From contig SGPL01000865.1 of NCBI GenBank assembly GCA_004802705.1, forward strand, positions 1 to 10,034: a DNA stretch of 10,034 bases. Direction: 5' to 3'. Each line of letters starts with the position of its first letter. Within the stretch, counting starts at the first letter, position 1. The notes under the pieces were generated by a model that was not told where the DNA came from, searched no databases, and was given only the letters and a program-made list of their open reading frames with translations. This stretch comes from Bondarzewia mesenterica. Its lineage: Eukaryota; Basidiomycota; Agaricomycetes; Russulales; Bondarzewiaceae. A program made the translations under genes and the position numbers. Shown piece after piece: positions 7,351 to 10,034 of this stretch.

Positions 7351-8721
7351 CCCTAAATTATGGACAGTATTTCCTGCACAAGGTGAGAAACGCAGAGGAA
7401 ATGAGACGCACGCTGAGAACGGAGATATGATGCGTAATTATACTTAAGATGATTCATACATGCATTAACCGACGTTCCAAGGGATTGACGCCAAAGATAC
7501 ACCCTCAGGGCATCGACATCTGCGTACGAAAATGGAAAGAACACGCATTGTATCGGACGCGCGGGATGCAAGGTGAATAATCAGACTGGGTTTGCAAATG
7601 GAACCACATGTTGTAACTAACCAAAATACATTCACTGAAAGATGGTTGCGAGATGTCTGAGAGTCCAAACATCAACCACTTCGGGGCCGAACGAAATCCA
7701 GCATCAACATGCAGTGAAGAGGTCGAGCAGGCATCGGGTAGACCACATGGCATGAAAATCCAAATCGATTCACACGTTCGGCAGGAGATGGACGATCAAT
7801 GTACATTCATATTCATCAGATCTGCATCAGAAAGAAAAATTGGAAGCGGTCAAACAAACAGTAATCATGCCCGTAGATAACGCTGACGCCCGCGCACCTT
7901 TGGCATCTCATCCGTTTACCTGATCGGGCTACCACACGTACCTTGTGCCAAATGCATTCCTCATCGTCGAGACAAGCGCCCAGCAGATCCAACTTTTGTT
8001 GCCGTGTCTATGGCGAAACCATACGCGTGAGCATACAAGCGTCGGTGACGAGTCGCATGGCAACACACTACGTTCTCGGTAAGCCCGTGCGTAAATTAAA
8101 TTCTGCAGGACACCCGGGCGTCAGAATGGTCAAGCCTATGCGAATTGGACTCGTTATTGGCAAGCCAAAGACAATCAATAGGCGGGCGCTCTAGACGTCA
8201 AAGAGATGGCAAACATACCTCAGAACCGTCATATGTTGTCAATGAATGGGCCTAATGGCCTGATGGACACAGCGATGGGCGATACCTTTGCTTACAGGAC
8301 AAATACTCTTCACCGTCATGGTTCACGCTCTCAGTGTAAAATTCTTTGATGTGGAAGCATAAGAGATGTAATTCTCGATGTGAGAGGCATATCGGAAAAA
8401 GCGGAAGTCGCAGGTCAAACATGCTCTAGATGAAGACGCCGTTAACATCCTATATGTTCACCGTGAGGCAGCTATTACGATTTGATCACTTGCCATATCT
8501 GATGCTGATCCGTGCAATTGATAACATGCAAGTTGTATTTGCTCGGAGATATTGAAAATAAGCAAAATATACGGGAGCAATGTCAACTTCTTTTCCGACA
8601 CTTCGGCATGCTGGGAGCACCTATCACCGCAGAAACCCAGTCGGAATGAGAGCAAATGGATTGAGTCAAGAATAATCGTGCATTTGCGTTGCCCACATAT
8701 GTCTACGCGCGCGCTTGCTGT
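7351..8721. other. intergenic stretch downstream of the fungalysin gene, no gene supported
   Basis: Short open frames exist on both strands (for example 7653-7880 and 7943-8194 plus, 7505-7753 and 8458-8655 minus), but none shows a recognisable domain, and they overlap each other. The stretch next to 8721 should contain the 3' untranslated region and polyadenylation site of the fungalysin gene; I see no clear polyadenylation signal. No large repeat is evident. Confidence 0.45.
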
Positions 8722-10020
8722 TCAGCAATCAGAAGGGACGGTGGCATCGTTGACGTGGTTGGTGGCATTAACGCCCAAGCCGCGGCTGGCGAACGCGGTC
8801 CAGAGGATGCACCTGTTGGCACCAGCAAAGCGGTTCGCGTCGGCTTGAATTATGGCGTCGCGTGCAGTGAGGACTATGTTTGATACCAGTCTCAGCACGA
8901 TGCTTCCATGGCATATAAGTAGATTAAAGAACTTACAAGTTGGGTTGCACGGCTGGAGGGGCAAAGCGTCAATGAAGAGGTGAAGGAAGACAACGTTGCC
9001 CGCGGTGCCGCTATCAAGTAGGAAATGACTTTGTCAAATACGCACTAGCAGGGTAAGCAGCAAGAGCACTCACGACGGATCAGTGCGGGCAGTGCTCGAA
9101 AATCCGTGCACGGAGACAAGCGCAGTCAGGACATTGTGAAGAGTGTTGGCCCAGACCTCGCCAATGGCGTGAACTTCACTGAGCGTCTGGAGGGAGCTGT
9201 AGTTCAAAGGATTCGTCGCCGTGGAGGTGGAGTAGGGGTGCGAACGGATACCGGCTGCGTTGTTGGTCACGTATTGGCCCAGGACATAATCGACGATGGG
9301 CGAAGATGTCTGCTCGGTCCAACTAAGAGTGCAGCAAGAGTAGTGTGGGGAAACATTTTGCATGCAGAAAAAACTGGCTTACTCAGCCATGGTGTCAGAC
9401 CATCCCTCCCTCATACCACAAGCTTCAGTGGTCTGCAAGCAACGACCTGTCCCGCCCCCGGTCATGAGGTTCGTAACGCCGTGCATATTCTCATGGACGA
9501 TGATGTCGTTCTCGAGGGCACCGTCGCGCTCCGGATTAGTCATGTCCCAGAGGAACATTCGCATACGGCCCGACTGACCGCTGCCACAAGCCGAGTCAAG
9601 ATGTTAACACCTGAACATCGACTCTTCCATCAGACGGCGATTGACTTACTCAGCTGGTGTCGCGAAGTCGGCGTTATCAACACCGGCGCTGTCCTGGACA
9701 CTGATGGTAACGCGTCGTTTCCTGCACCGCCAAGGCCGAAGTTGTCGACTTGGAAATTAAATGAAGACTCGTCGAAACTGGGCATGCGCAACTCAGCCAT
9801 CCGCTCTCGGTGCAAACTTGTGAAAACTCACCCATAAAGGTACGTGAAGTCATGAACAGAGTTGACGATGTAAAACGCGTTAGTAACGGCAGCATCTACG
9901 TTAGTGGATGTCGTAGGAGCGGTCGCGGGATCCTGAGTGTAGATGAAGTTGAGGCCGGTTGATGTCTCGGGCGCAGTACCAGTTGTCTGTGAGCTCTTGA
10001 AAGCAATGGCATTGTTTCCA
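8722..10020 (-). CDS. fungalysin-type M36 metallopeptidase, 3' portion, frameshifted (probable pseudogene)
   Basis: Fungalysins are secreted zinc endopeptidases made with an N-terminal propeptide; signal and most of the propeptide lie beyond the right edge. Visible exons: 10020-9832, 9777-9650, 9580-9383, 9322-9074, 9010-8937 and 8873-8722 (TGA at 8724-8722). Introns are 54, 69, 60, 63 and 63 nt, all GT...AG, and phases join correctly. Family signatures include NAFYIVNSVHDFTY, FNFQVDNFGLGG, MRMFLWD, GALENDI, GQYVTNNAAGIRSHPYSTS, EVHAIGEVWANTLHNV, GNVVFLHLFIDAL and QPCNP. The HEXXH zinc site is HENMH (9495-9481); the third zinc ligand is Glu in REGWSD (9408-9406), 25 residues on. In exon 2 one base is missing at 9712-9709: GND-A should be followed by VTISVQD, but the frame slips and reaches a stop in the following intron. 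Unusual residues sit near the active site (CGMREGW, TNLM). Identity is secure; whether the gene is dead depends on that base being real. Confidence 0.93.
9709..9712 (-). other. one-base deletion (frameshift) in the fungalysin gene
   Basis: Minus strand reads GGAAACGACGCGTTACCATC. Upstream the frame is fixed by FNFQVDNFGLGGAGNDA; downstream, VTISVQDSAGVDNADFATPA is only obtained one base out. A missing G before TT (GCG-GTT-ACC) explains it exactly. The exon is 128 nt, where 129 nt is needed for the phases of the flanking introns. Confidence 0.85.
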
Positions 10021-10034
10021 CTGCACAATATAAA
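10021..10034 (-). other. 3' end of an upstream fungalysin intron
   Basis: The last 14 bases, read on the minus strand, end in TTGTGCAG, a normal acceptor. The next base completes a split codon before GNNAIAFKSS, matching where the family sequence continues from a preceding exon outside the window. Confidence 0.6.

Noticed and set aside
7653..8194. Two plus-strand frames (7653-7880 and 7943-8194) as a possible gene
   Set aside because: No shared domain, no splice sites that clearly join them, and no similarity that I recognise.
9106..9837. 243-codon plus-strand frame, the longest in the window
   Set aside because: It is antisense to several fungalysin exons and introns; the minus-strand protein matches a known family across correct splice sites, so the plus frame is a shadow.

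Overview
The window looks like nuclear DNA of a filamentous fungus, most likely an Agaricomycete (Basidiomycota). Both recognisable protein genes are split by very short introns (47-69 nt) with GTxxGT or GTAAG-like donors. The right-hand gene is a fungalysin (M36) metallopeptidase, a family common and often expanded in mushroom-forming fungi. The species cannot be told from this sequence.

Layout, left to right. (1) At 1-336 on the minus strand is the 5' end of a monofunctional haem catalase: three exons are visible and the rest lies beyond the left edge. Its promoter side (337-~700) has a TTTAAA box and a pyrimidine-rich leader. (2) From ~410 to 2025 is GC-rich intergenic DNA holding a short tandem repeat (1381-1472) and the first copy of a dispersed repeat (1572-2003). 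That copy ends 22 bp from a complete tRNA-Asp(GTC) gene (2026-2098, minus). (3) From 2099 to 3268 there is no recognised gene, but 2616-2922 reads like a small, frameshifted coding fragment. (4) A second copy of the dispersed repeat (3269-3976) carries about 268 extra bases bounded by a 7-bp direct repeat. (5) At 4030-4056 three CACGTG motifs form two overlapping palindromes, followed by two ~230/266-bp imperfect tandem units (4096-4591). (6) An AT-rich, gene-poor island runs to ~6310. (7) At 6310-7350 is a mobile-element zone: a cluster of CCGGATGTCC motifs, then a probable 725-bp solo LTR (6626-7350). (8) 7351-8721 has no recognisable gene. (9) 8722-10020, minus strand, is the 3' two-thirds or so of a fungalysin gene in six exons. 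It has a one-base frameshift and unusual residues around the catalytic site, so it is probably a pseudogene unless the missing base is an assembly error.

The genes do not form a pathway. The catalase detoxifies hydrogen peroxide, the tRNA serves translation, and the fungalysin would be a secreted protease. The region between them is best read as a repeat-rich intergenic block. I see no convincing new multi-gene system. The most interesting points are the duplicated tRNA-flanking repeat with its nested insertion, the CACGTG palindrome cluster, the possible decayed gene at 2616-2922 and the decaying protease.
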